Shown here one piece after another: positions 37,247-45,352 of a stretch of 64,000 nucleotides of DNA. Within the stretch, counting starts at the first letter, position 1, and each line of letters starts with the position of its first letter. Origin of the DNA: Paenibacillus sp. JJ-223 (GTDB taxonomy: Bacteria > Bacillota > Bacilli > Paenibacillales > Paenibacillaceae); NCBI RefSeq assembly GCF_927798175.1, contig NZ_CAKMMP010000001.1, positions 434,001-498,000 on the forward strand, in the 5' to 3' direction. The position numbers and the translations under genes were made by a program. The notes under the pieces were generated by a model. It saw nothing but the letters and a program-made list of their open reading frames with translations, was not told the DNA's origin and made no database searches.

Positions 37247-38266
37247 TCAGTCTATATTCGAGACCAAGTCAAGAATGGTCTTCACAACCAACTCCGGTTC
37301 ATCATGAATCACCATATGACCACTCTGTTCGGCAATGATCAACTTGCTGTCACTGGACAGATTCATCATGTTACGCTGACCTGCTTGCCAGATCGCTTCA
37401 AGCTGGTGCCCAACTTCAGTTGAAATTCCCGCCTGGGCATAGTTCTGGGGTAGACCGCGCGCAATGACCCGAACAGGAATGGACCCGAGTTTCTGCCCGC
37501 GAATGGCATCTTCTGTCGTATATGCGAGGTTGCCTTCTTCTTCTTTGGCACGGAAAAAGGAAGGCGTTGCAATCACGTTAATAAATGCATCCCGATCTTG
37601 CTCTGCAACCAATCCTTCCAGCATGAAGTCCGGAAATAGACGAAAGCTTCCGGATAACTTCAACAAGGATAACAATGAGGCAGGTGGGTTGCCTTTGAAA
37701 TGATCCTGTTGGAGTAAAGCTTTCGTATTCCGTTCATCATCCTCAGGGCGGGCATCAATTAAGACAAGGCCCTGTACTTCGTTGGAGTACATCTGCGTAA
37801 ATAGTCTGGCATACATGCCCCCCAAGGAGTGACCTACCATGACATAGGGTCCATCAATGCCTTCATTCTGAAGCGCCAGATGTAACTCTTGGACAATGTT
37901 GGCTCCTGTACGCTCTGTGGGCGCGGCCTCGCTCCAGGCGTAACCTGCACGATCGTAGGTCAACACAGTTGCATGTCTAGCAAGCTCCGAGGGAATGTCT
38001 CTCCATGATAAACTGGTTTCACCGCTACCGGCTTCCATAATTATGGTAGGTGATCCGTTTCCCTGTTTATGAATATGAAGTTTGTAGCCTCCTGCTTCAA
38101 CCAGCTTTCCTGGAGGAGGAAAATCATCTTTGGCTTGAGAAGAGGCATACCATTCATAGAGAAACCCTGCCCCGATAACCACCAGAACCGAACAGAAAAA
38201 TAGGAGTGCGAATTTTAATACTCGAAACTTGCGCTTTGGTCTGCTTTGAATACTTGTGCCCATCAT
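37247..38266 (-). CDS. Membrane-anchored alpha/beta hydrolase
   Basis: This 339-residue protein has an N-terminal anchor (VLKFALLFFCSVLVVIGAGF) and an alpha/beta hydrolase domain with the oxyanion strand PTIIMEAGSGETSLSW, nucleophile elbow MVGHSLGGMYARLF, acidic loop ARPEDDER region and a late EQSGHMVIHDEPE histidine. The substrate is unknown. The ATG at 38266 follows AAAGGAATT. It is divergent from a TetR gene, and two near-identical operators lie in the 100-base gap, so it is probably the repressed target. Confidence 0.85.
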   Translation of the reverse strand: MMGTSIQSRPKRKFRVLKFALLFFCSVLVVIGAGFLYEWYASSQAKDDFPPPGKLVEAGGYKLHIHKQGNGSPTIIMEAGSGETSLSWRDIPSELARHATVLTYDRAGYAWSEAAPTERTGANIVQELHLALQNEGIDGPYVMVGHSLGGMYARLFTQMYSNEVQGLVLIDARPEDDERNTKALLQQDHFKGNPPASLLSLLKLSGSFRLFPDFMLEGLVAEQDRDAFINVIATPSFFRAKEEEGNLAYTTEDAIRGQKLGSIPVRVIARGLPQNYAQAGISTEVGHQLEAIWQAGQRNMMNLSSDSKLIIAEQSGHMVIHDEPELVVKTILDLVSNID

Positions 38267-38297
38267 CCACGAATTCCTTTCTTGTTGTGCGTTTTTA

Positions 38298-38337
38298 TAG
38301 TACATTGTACTAAAAAGGATTATAGCACAGTGTACTA
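38298..38337. promoter_or_regulatory. Twin TetR operators
   Basis: TAGTACATTGTACTA (38298-38312) and TAGCACAGTGTACTA (38323-38337) are 15-base palindromes with centres 25 bases apart. The second overlaps the -35 area of the tetR promoter. Confidence 0.7.
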
Positions 38338-38355
38338 TAAAAGAGAAGCTTGGTG

Positions 38356-38361
38356 TATAAT
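38356..38361 (+). promoter_or_regulatory. -10 box giving a probable leaderless tetR transcript
   Basis: A perfect TATAAT ends 6 bases before the ATG at 38368, so initiation at the usual distance would fall on the A of the start codon. No ribosome site can fit between them. Confidence 0.5.
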
Positions 38362-38367
38362 AGGACT

Positions 38368-38961
38368 ATGCCAAAAATCGTAGATCATGAAAAACAACGA
38401 AAAATGGTTGCCGCTGCTGCCATCCGCGTCATCCGGGACCACGGGCTGGAGCATGCCACCGTTCGGAATATCGCGAAGGAAGCGGGTCTATCCGTAGGTT
38501 CAATGAGGCATTATTTTGCCACACAGGCTGAGCTGTTTGCCTTTTGCATGAATCTTTTTGCTGACCGGGTGCAGCAGAGAGTGGAGGCATTGCAGATGAA
38601 TGGATCTGTACTGCAGAACATGAAAAATCTGCTCTTGCAATTTCTGCCGTTGGACGAGGACAGGAAAATAGAAATGGAGGTCTGGTTTTCTTTTACAGCC
38701 AAAGTGCTTGTTTACCCCGAATTAAAAAAATTAAGTGACCAGATGCATCAGGGGATGTATATGTCAGCCCAATATGTGATCCAGGAGCTGCAAACGCAGG
38801 GCTTGACCGATCCGGATATGGATGCCGGTGTCGAGACAGAGAAGCTGTATGCACTGATCGATGGACTCGCCATTCATATGTTAATGCAGCCTGAAAGGCT
38901 TACAGCTGAGCGAGTGGAGCAAGTCATTGAACAGCATTTGAACATGCTCTGTCAGGGGTAA
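38368..38961 (+). CDS. TetR family transcriptional regulator
   Basis: This 197-residue repressor has a standard TetR HTH (HATVRNIAKEAGLSVGSMRH, then YFATQAELFAF) and a helical C-terminal ligand domain of the PfmR/BetI-like type. The start is ATG 38368; a GTG 18 bases upstream would lie within the promoter. It likely represses the divergent hydrolase and itself through the twin operators. A possible 35-residue gene follows 27 bases after the stop. Confidence 0.92.
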   Translation: MPKIVDHEKQRKMVAAAAIRVIRDHGLEHATVRNIAKEAGLSVGSMRHYFATQAELFAFCMNLFADRVQQRVEALQMNGSVLQNMKNLLLQFLPLDEDRKIEMEVWFSFTAKVLVYPELKKLSDQMHQGMYMSAQYVIQELQTQGLTDPDMDAGVETEKLYALIDGLAIHMLMQPERLTAERVEQVIEQHLNMLCQG

Positions 38962-38988
38962 CGGAATCAAAAGAAGAAGGGGGATTTC

Positions 38989-39096
38989 GTGAAGTTGATG
39001 CAAATTGTTATGCTATTGGCGGAGAAATGTTTAGCGATCAATCAAAACAGGGAGAACGTTAATATGTGTACGAGAGACGAGTCAATCTTAAATTGA
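38989..39096 (+). CDS. Possible 35-residue protein after tetR
   Basis: A GTG preceded by AAGGGGGA opens a 35-codon frame (start VKLMQIVMLLAEKC) whose stop lies inside the terminator stem at 39076. Position, ribosome site and stop fit a small last gene of the tetR unit. The sequence is not recognised and could be chance. Confidence 0.35.
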   Translation: MKLMQIVMLLAEKCLAINQNRENVNMCTRDESILN

Positions 39097-39108
39097 TTCG
39101 TCTTTTTC
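39076..39108 (+). terminator. Terminator of the tetR unit
   Basis: GACGA-TCAAT pairs with ATTGA-TCGTC (one mismatch) followed by five T. An inverted repeat ATGTCAG-N8-CTGACAT (39229-39250) lies before the next gene and may be a regulator site. Confidence 0.75.
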
Positions 39109-39277
39109 TTTTATCATGATCTAACTTCCATCCAAAAGAAGTTTGACTATTTCACAGTACTCATGATCGTAACTCTTCGATTTAACGAGAATTGATTATT
39201 TCTGCACAACTCGTTAACATAAGAAACAATGTCAGTGTTACATCTGACATAAGTACCTAGAAGAGACGGAGATTATA

Positions 39278-39970
39278 ATGAAGAATGCGAAAATCCTAAT
39301 CATTGAAGATGATGCCCCCATTGCGGACCTGCTCTCGTACGGACTCTCATTGGAGGGCTACCAGACACTTATCGCATCAAATGGAGCCGATGGAATAAGC
39401 GAAATTCAGTCCTTTCAGCCTGATCTGCTGCTCCTGGACTGGATGCTTCCAGACCAGAGCGGGCTGGATATATGCAAAAAGGTTACCGCCGAGTATAACA
39501 TCCCCATCTTCATGATAACGGCCAAATCCGATATAACGGATAAAGTGCTTGGACTAGAGTTCGGCGCAGATGATTATATCACCAAGCCATTTGACCTCCG
39601 CGAAGTCATTGCCCGGATTAGAACTATACTTCGCCGTTTGGAGCAATCCAATCACAGGCAACAGAACGATTCGCAACCGGATATCATCCGTATTGATCAT
39701 ATTGAGATTCGGTCCGAAGAACGGCTTGTAAACAAAAACGGTCAACCGGTTGAATTAACGCCAAAGGAATATGATTTGCTTATGACGCTGGTGAGGAATC
39801 CAGGGAGAACATTTAGCAGATCTGAATTGCTTGATGTTGTCTGGGGCTATCATTTTGCAGGTGATACTCGGACGGTAGATACGCATATCCAGCGACTTCG
39901 CAAAAAGCTGGATGCAACAGATCATATTGCAACGGTATTCGGAATCGGATACAAGTTCAAAAGCAGGTGA
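39278..39970 (+). CDS. OmpR/PhoB-type response regulator
   Basis: This 230-residue regulator has a receiver domain (IIEDDAPIADLLSYGL, phospho-Asp in LLLDWMLPDQSGL, Lys in DDYITKPFD) and a winged-helix DNA-binding domain (LTPKEYDLLMTLVRNPGRTF, ending RLRKKLDATDHIATVFGIGY). It is the first gene of a unit with a histidine kinase and a lipoprotein. Regulators of this type bind direct repeats with about 11 bp periodicity; such repeats are found before the acyltransferase gene at 42754, so it is one candidate for their reader. Confidence 0.94.
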   Translation: MKNAKILIIEDDAPIADLLSYGLSLEGYQTLIASNGADGISEIQSFQPDLLLLDWMLPDQSGLDICKKVTAEYNIPIFMITAKSDITDKVLGLEFGADDYITKPFDLREVIARIRTILRRLEQSNHRQQNDSQPDIIRIDHIEIRSEERLVNKNGQPVELTPKEYDLLMTLVRNPGRTFSRSELLDVVWGYHFAGDTRTVDTHIQRLRKKLDATDHIATVFGIGYKFKSR

Positions 39971-39975
39971 TTAAC

Positions 39976-41439
39976 ATGCGTAAAATCAGCATCAAATTTC
40001 TTCTCGGATTCCTGTTGATTTTCTCCTTTTCATTTCTAGTATTGAGCCAAACGGTGAAGGAGATCATTCATACAAGCAACCAAAATCTGATCACAACCGA
40101 ACTCGTTGGACTCAAAAATAATAGCAATGTTTATGTTCGTCAAACCTTTCTGATCAACCATTTTTCGAGTAACGAGCTATATTTTGGGGAAATGGCTGAG
40201 GAACTCGGCATTAATTTGAATCATGCCACTGGAAATAGTGTCGGCGTATATACCCTTGACGGAGAGATGTTATTTGCCTCGGACAAGTCTTTATTTTCAC
40301 AGCCGCAGAGAACGGATCTGCAAGAAGCGATCGATGGAAAAACTGCGTATAACATCAATTATGACGATGACAAAACAACGGTTCTGTTCTCTTACCCCGT
40401 CGTGATCGATGGATCAAAAGTAGGGATTCTACGTTTCTACAAGGACTTTAGCCAGCTGTATCAGCAAAGCAGTCGAATTCTGGATACTACGCTCTATATC
40501 ACACTTGCTATTTTTGCAGTTACTTTTTTATTTTCTTTCATTCTGTCAAGACACATTACTCTTCCACTTGGGAAACTGGCCCGTGCCTCGTCCGAAGTGA
40601 AGAATGGCAATCTGGACGTTCGCATCCGGTTCAAACGAAAGGATGAGATCGGACGGCTTGCCGAAAATTTTAATGACATGATTGATCAGATCGGCCTGCA
40701 AATGAACATTATCCGAAAAGATCGGGATCAACTCAAGGATCTTCATGAGCAGGAAAAGCGTTTCTTTGATAATGTTACCCATGAACTCAAAACACCTTTA
40801 ACTTCCATATTGGGCTATGCAGAATTGATCAAGGCGAATGGAGAGAGGGATCGCACCTTTTTTGAAAAAGGCATGAACCACATCATCGAAGAGAGCAAAC
40901 GTCTTCATAAGATGGTGCTCAAGCTGCTTGAAGTCTCGCGTCGTCATGCAACCAACCATGAACTCGACCGCATTGAAGTCGGAGCCGTTCTAGGAGATGT
41001 ATGCGAATCCATGTCCATACGTGCACAACGCTACAAAAAAAGCATATCTGTAGACATGGAGACCGAATTATACATGCTCGCCCAGGAGGAACGAATTCGG
41101 CAACTCTTTATTAACCTGCTGGATAATGCTATTAAATACAGTTTGGACTTCTCCGAGATAACGGTAAAAGGGCTTCGTACGGACGGGAAAGTCCGTTTTA
41201 TCATTGACAATCCAAGTGATCCCATTGATGCGGAGCAGCTTTCCAAGCTGTTCGAACCTTTCTACTTCGCTCATTCCAAAGATCCAGAAGAGGGCAGCGT
41301 GGGGCTCGGATTAAGTATCGTCAAATCCATTGTCGATGAACTGGAGGGTACCATTTCTGTCGTCAGTCAAGATTACCATACTGCAGTTACGGTAGAGTTT
41401 AACCATGTATCCGTAGAGGAGGGGAACAATCATGGCTAA
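39976..41439 (+). CDS. Sensor histidine kinase with extracellular domain and HAMP
   Basis: This 487-residue kinase has membrane segments at about residues 8-28 and 170-192, an extracellular sensing domain of about 140 residues between them, a HAMP domain, a HisKA box (FFDNVTHELKTPLTSILGYA) and an ATPase domain (INLLDNAIKYS, VGLGLSIVKSIVDEL). ATG 39976 sits 4 bases past the regulator's stop region, with AGGTGA as ribosome site; a GTG at 39967 is less likely. It phosphorylates the upstream regulator. The lipoprotein gene overlaps its end by 8 bases and may modulate its sensing. Confidence 0.92.
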   Translation: MRKISIKFLLGFLLIFSFSFLVLSQTVKEIIHTSNQNLITTELVGLKNNSNVYVRQTFLINHFSSNELYFGEMAEELGINLNHATGNSVGVYTLDGEMLFASDKSLFSQPQRTDLQEAIDGKTAYNINYDDDKTTVLFSYPVVIDGSKVGILRFYKDFSQLYQQSSRILDTTLYITLAIFAVTFLFSFILSRHITLPLGKLARASSEVKNGNLDVRIRFKRKDEIGRLAENFNDMIDQIGLQMNIIRKDRDQLKDLHEQEKRFFDNVTHELKTPLTSILGYAELIKANGERDRTFFEKGMNHIIEESKRLHKMVLKLLEVSRRHATNHELDRIEVGAVLGDVCESMSIRAQRYKKSISVDMETELYMLAQEERIRQLFINLLDNAIKYSLDFSEITVKGLRTDGKVRFIIDNPSDPIDAEQLSKLFEPFYFAHSKDPEEGSVGLGLSIVKSIVDELEGTISVVSQDYHTAVTVEFNHVSVEEGNNHG

Positions 41440-42577
41440 GAAATATGGTGGGTTTGGTTTAAGCGTGATTGTTCTGCTTGTCCTTCTGTTAATAGGTTGT
41501 GGCGCCCGCTTTCCAAACGAAACCATCATCATATCAGGGAACGAGGCAAACGAACAAACACATCAAGACTTAAGTCCCGTTCAGGTCAAAAAAATTTACC
41601 GCCTTCCGGAAGAAAAAGTGGATAAAGGGTACTGGTTGGGCTGGTCAACAATCGACACGCTATTGGGTTCATTCAAAAGTACAGGTTTCCCTGAGCGTTT
41701 CATGTTGAAACAATTGACTCTCCCTTTTGAACAAAGTAAAGACATTATGCAGAACGATGTGGACCACTCTCTAATGTCACTGTCGCCGGACGGTAGGCAT
41801 GTCGCCGATGTACGTATAAACAAAACGACAATCACGACTGTTTTCATTTCTGCCAGTGACGGAAAAGAAAAAGAGGTCGACACATTTAACCCCAAAGGTC
41901 AGAGTTACCTGCAAAATATGTCCTGGTCTGACAACAGCCAAATGATAGGTTATCTGGTTCTGGACGCTGCTGAAAGCGAAAAGAACAGTCTGCGGGTGTA
42001 TGATACGAAGACCAAGGCATCCAAATCCTACACATTAAACGAGTTCAATTCGGATGATACACTTCTTGATGTCCAGGTATCCAATGATGGCCGCAGTGCC
42101 TTGATTAAGCTGCTTGATACCCGTCAATCGGGCAGGCCCACCATCGCGCTTGGCAAATTGATCGATGGGCATTTTGAGACAAAGTACAAGCGTCAAATTG
42201 CTGATAAACCAATGATCTGGATTGGCGACGATCAGTTTGCTTTTTTGGGTAGAGATGATACGTTGTACGAATACGATCAGCGGAACGGTGAGCTTTCCGT
42301 TATTCTGGAGAGAGTATCTACATTTGAATTTTCACCGGACAAAAAATTTATTGCATATACGTTGCAAGATGAAGATGCTGTTTATGTGGGGAAAATGCAA
42401 GGCAGAAATGTGCTTTATAACGAGCCCGTTTACCGTGGTATATTGCCGTTGAATATGAAATGGAGTCTGGACAATACAAGTTTGTTCATACAAGGGCCTA
42501 AAACCTTTGTGAATCCGAAAAGCATACCCAATGATGATTCCACAGAGGAGCCGGCATTTATCATCGAATTTGAATAG
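41432..42577 (+). CDS. Lipoprotein with TolB-like beta-propeller
   Basis: This 381-residue protein begins with a lipoprotein signal (VIVLLVLLLIGCG, Cys in the lipobox), so it should be anchored on the outer face of the membrane. Propeller-like repeats include SLSPDGRHVADVR, SWSDNSQMIGYLV, VSNDGRSALIKLL and FSPDKKFIAYTL. It overlaps the histidine-kinase gene by 8 bases with its own GAGGAGGGG ribosome site. Three-gene units of regulator, kinase and propeller lipoprotein suggest that the lipoprotein is a sensory or inhibitory partner, an inference from gene order. Confidence 0.75.
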   Translation: MAKKYGGFGLSVIVLLVLLLIGCGARFPNETIIISGNEANEQTHQDLSPVQVKKIYRLPEEKVDKGYWLGWSTIDTLLGSFKSTGFPERFMLKQLTLPFEQSKDIMQNDVDHSLMSLSPDGRHVADVRINKTTITTVFISASDGKEKEVDTFNPKGQSYLQNMSWSDNSQMIGYLVLDAAESEKNSLRVYDTKTKASKSYTLNEFNSDDTLLDVQVSNDGRSALIKLLDTRQSGRPTIALGKLIDGHFETKYKRQIADKPMIWIGDDQFAFLGRDDTLYEYDQRNGELSVILERVSTFEFSPDKKFIAYTLQDEDAVYVGKMQGRNVLYNEPVYRGILPLNMKWSLDNTSLFIQGPKTFVNPKSIPNDDSTEEPAFIIEFE

Positions 42578-42586
42578 CACTTCGTT

Positions 42587-42632
42587 AAAACACCCTTGAT
42601 ACGGATTACATTCCATTTCAAGGGTGTTTTCG
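42587..42632 (+). terminator. Terminator after the lipoprotein gene
   Basis: AAAACACCCTTGA pairs perfectly with TCAAGGGTGTTTT around an 18-base loop. Confidence 0.85.
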
Positions 42633-42652
42633 TTGTCAATAACGATGTCCCT

Positions 42653-42709
42653 GTTGTGACAACTTGTTTACATCTTGATCAAACTTTGGCGACATCCGCT
42701 GTTTATATT
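42653..42709 (+). promoter_or_regulatory. Four 11-bp repeats plus -10 before the acyltransferase gene (PhoP-like box A)
   Basis: Four consecutive 11-base units from 42653 to 42696 carry GTGACA, TTTACA, ATCAAA and GCGACA at the same offset. Seven bases later comes TATATT (42704-42709), with no good -35, as expected for an activated promoter. The same block, with the same 7-base gap, lies before the DUF418-type gene on the other strand at 49588-49532. Confidence 0.6.
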
Positions 42710-42753
42710 GATTAAAGAGATTTAGCCCCAATACAGACAAGGAATGAAGCACA

Positions 42754-44586
42754 ATGCGTGGGAAATTGAATCAACCGATGAAGCGTTATATGCCTGGAAT
42801 GGATGGTTTACGAGCCATTTCCGTACTGGCTGTCATCGCTTACCATTTGGACTTGAAGTGGGCCCAGGGAGGATTACTGGGAGTAGGTATATTTTTCGTC
42901 CTGTCCGGTTACCTGATTACGGATCAGCTTCTAATGGAGTGGAAAGTGAATCATGACGTATCGATTTGGAACTTTTGGCTGCGAAGGTTTCGCAGATTGC
43001 TGCCTGCGATGTTAAGTATGCTCTTGCTGGTTGCATTGTGGTTGTTGGCTGCAGATCCTGCGAGACTCCTGTTACTGCAAGGAGACTTTATCTCTTCTGT
43101 TTTCTATGTGAATAACTGGTATCTCATCTTTCACGAAGTTTCGTATTTTGAAAGCTTCGGCCCAGCTTCGCCCATTGGACATCTCTGGTCTCTTTCCATT
43201 GAGGAACAGTTTTACGTCGTTTGGCCGATCGTACTGCTCATCTTTCTAAGGTTTGCGCCTCGGCGCGGAAAGTTGCTTTCATGCATGTTGGTGCTGGCTC
43301 TTGTATCTGCGATGGCCATGGCTCTAATGTATGTGCCGGGAACAGACCCAAGCAGAGTGTATTACGGAACAGACACCAGAGCGTTTGCCATACTGATCGG
43401 TGCGGCCTTAGCGGTTGCATGGCCAAGCTGGAAGTTGGGGAAGGAGATTTCACCCGGGGCACGGAGATCGCTTGATGTCACTGGTGCATGTGCACTGTTC
43501 ATCCTGATCATGTGTATTCTTCGCACGAATGAGTATGAAGATTCGCTGTATCAGTATGGATTTCTCCTTCTCTCTCTGGTTACGGCAGTATTGATCTCTG
43601 TCTTGGCGCATCCGGCTAGTCGTCTAGGCCGCGCTTTGGGATGCCGGTCACTGACCTGGCTTGGCAAGCGTTCTTACAGCCTCTACATATGGCATTATCC
43701 CGTGATTATTTTGATGCAACCCGATGGGGCGAGTAGTGAAGGGCTTGGATTTGCGCCGTTGATGCTGCGTCTCGGCCTGATCCTATTGCTGTCCGTATTT
43801 TCGTACACGTTCATCGAAGAACCGATTCGCAGGGGACATTTTCGCGCGAAATGGCGTGATATCCGGCGTCATCAACGTTTTAAACCCATGGTCGGCATAA
43901 GTCTGACGTTGATTGCGTTCTTTATCGCCCTATCCTGGATAACCAGCGGTTCGAAGGATCAGCCTGAATTCGCCCAAGCCGTGAGCATTCCCGAAACACT
44001 GCAAAAAGATGAACAGGAGATCCCTGACCAGCAACAGCCATCGATCAATGACAATCAGCCGATCACTGCTGACATGCCCCAAACAAGTCATGAAGATGCT
44101 GCCGGTTCGTCTAATTCAGGAAAAGGCATCACACTAATCGGGGATTCGATCACACTGGATGTGGATTCCTACATGAAAGAGATGCTTCCGGGCATTGTGG
44201 TGGACGGAAAGGTCGGCAGGCAGATGACGCATGCTCAAGAGGTCGTGGATCAGCTGCAAGCAGAAGGAGAACTGGGGGACCAGATCATTATTGAACTGGG
44301 GAGCAACGGGATTTTTAATCAAAGCAAACTAAGAAAGCTAATAGATACGCTGCAAGACAAGCAGCTTTATCTGGTAACTACTCGGGTGCCCAGAGCTTGG
44401 CAGGATCCTGTGAATGATGCTTTGAAAGAAGTTGCACGTGATTATTCCAATGTAAACATTATCGATTGGTATGCAGCCAGTGAGGAAAAAAGTGGACTGT
44501 TTACTCCTGATGGGATTCATCTCACTTCCGAAGGAGCTCAATATTACGCTTCTTTACTCGTCCAACATGTCAAGCAAAACGCGTAG
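42754..44586 (+). CDS. OatA-like acyltransferase with C-terminal SGNH domain
   Basis: This 610-residue protein has an Acyltransferase_3 membrane domain (residues about 10-380; start YMPGMDGLRAISVLAVIAYH, then GVGIFFVLSGYLIT) and an extracellular SGNH esterase-like domain (about 460-608) with GDSIT, GSNG and PDGIH motifs. This is the layout of OatA, which O-acetylates muramic acid and so protects the wall from lysozyme. The real acceptor here is unproven. AAGGAATG precedes the ATG. The next gene is a free copy of the SGNH domain, and an LCP gene follows. Confidence 0.88.
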   Translation: MRGKLNQPMKRYMPGMDGLRAISVLAVIAYHLDLKWAQGGLLGVGIFFVLSGYLITDQLLMEWKVNHDVSIWNFWLRRFRRLLPAMLSMLLLVALWLLAADPARLLLLQGDFISSVFYVNNWYLIFHEVSYFESFGPASPIGHLWSLSIEEQFYVVWPIVLLIFLRFAPRRGKLLSCMLVLALVSAMAMALMYVPGTDPSRVYYGTDTRAFAILIGAALAVAWPSWKLGKEISPGARRSLDVTGACALFILIMCILRTNEYEDSLYQYGFLLLSLVTAVLISVLAHPASRLGRALGCRSLTWLGKRSYSLYIWHYPVIILMQPDGASSEGLGFAPLMLRLGLILLLSVFSYTFIEEPIRRGHFRAKWRDIRRHQRFKPMVGISLTLIAFFIALSWITSGSKDQPEFAQAVSIPETLQKDEQEIPDQQQPSINDNQPITADMPQTSHEDAAGSSNSGKGITLIGDSITLDVDSYMKEMLPGIVVDGKVGRQMTHAQEVVDQLQAEGELGDQIIIELGSNGIFNQSKLRKLIDTLQDKQLYLVTTRVPRAWQDPVNDALKEVARDYSNVNIIDWYAASEEKSGLFTPDGIHLTSEGAQYYASLLVQHVKQNA

Positions 44587-44622
44587 CATCCATTTTTATG
44601 GATAAGAAAGGTGGAATATACG

Positions 44623-45312
44623 ATGAAAAAAAGAAAAACGTGGATGTACTGGGGGCTTGTCCTCCTCATCTCCATCCTTGGGTATCTTGCTTTTCATAAC
44701 CAGGCTTCTTCCAAAGGTGAACTAGAAAAAGCGGATCGCCGATCTTTTGAAACATTCGAGAATAGTTCAAGCCTGACCCCATCTGAAGTAAAGGAAGACA
44801 TGAGCTCCCTAAAGGCAGACATAGCTGAATCTTCGTCCATCGATGGGCAAGGAGTTACCGTCATTGGAGACTCCGTCATGGTTGGCGTTGAGCCTTACCT
44901 GAAAGAGAAGCTTCCGAAAGTCACCGTTGATGGAAAGGTCGGCAGACAGATGTCCCAGGCCGGAAAATTAATTCAACAATTAAGTGCGGAGGGGAAGTTG
45001 GGAGACCGCATCATTATTGAGCTTGGCACGAACGGCCCCTTTTCCAAAGATCAACTGCGCAATTTGCTTACATCATTATCGGAAGCCAAACAGGTTTTGG
45101 TCGTGACAACCCGGGTTCCAAAAAGATGGCAGGATACAGTGAACGCCAACATTAAGGATGTTGTAAATGAATTTGATAATGCGAGAGTGGTGGATTGGTA
45201 CGCAGCGAGCGAAGGCAAAGACGAGTTCTTCTACAAAGACGGCGTTCATCTGAAGCCGGATGGCAGCAGATTCTATGCTTCGCTTCTCGTTCAAGGATTA
45301 CAGGAACATTGA
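44623..45312 (+). CDS. Membrane-anchored SGNH-hydrolase-like protein
   Basis: This 229-residue protein has an N-terminal membrane segment (WMYWGLVLLISILGYLAFH) and an SGNH domain with GDSVM, GTNG and KDGVH motifs. It is clearly paralogous to the C-terminal domain of the preceding acyltransferase; shared stretches include DGKVGRQM and DWYAASE. The catalytic Ser, Asn and Asp/His positions look intact. AAAGGTGGAA precedes ATG 44623. It may transfer or remove acetyl groups on a wall polymer together with its neighbour; this is inferred. Confidence 0.82.
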   Translation: MKKRKTWMYWGLVLLISILGYLAFHNQASSKGELEKADRRSFETFENSSSLTPSEVKEDMSSLKADIAESSSIDGQGVTVIGDSVMVGVEPYLKEKLPKVTVDGKVGRQMSQAGKLIQQLSAEGKLGDRIIIELGTNGPFSKDQLRNLLTSLSEAKQVLVVTTRVPKRWQDTVNANIKDVVNEFDNARVVDWYAASEGKDEFFYKDGVHLKPDGSRFYASLLVQGLQEH

Positions 45313-45352
45313 GTGCTTTGTCTATTGAGTACCAAGAAAAGGAGTGTCCGCC

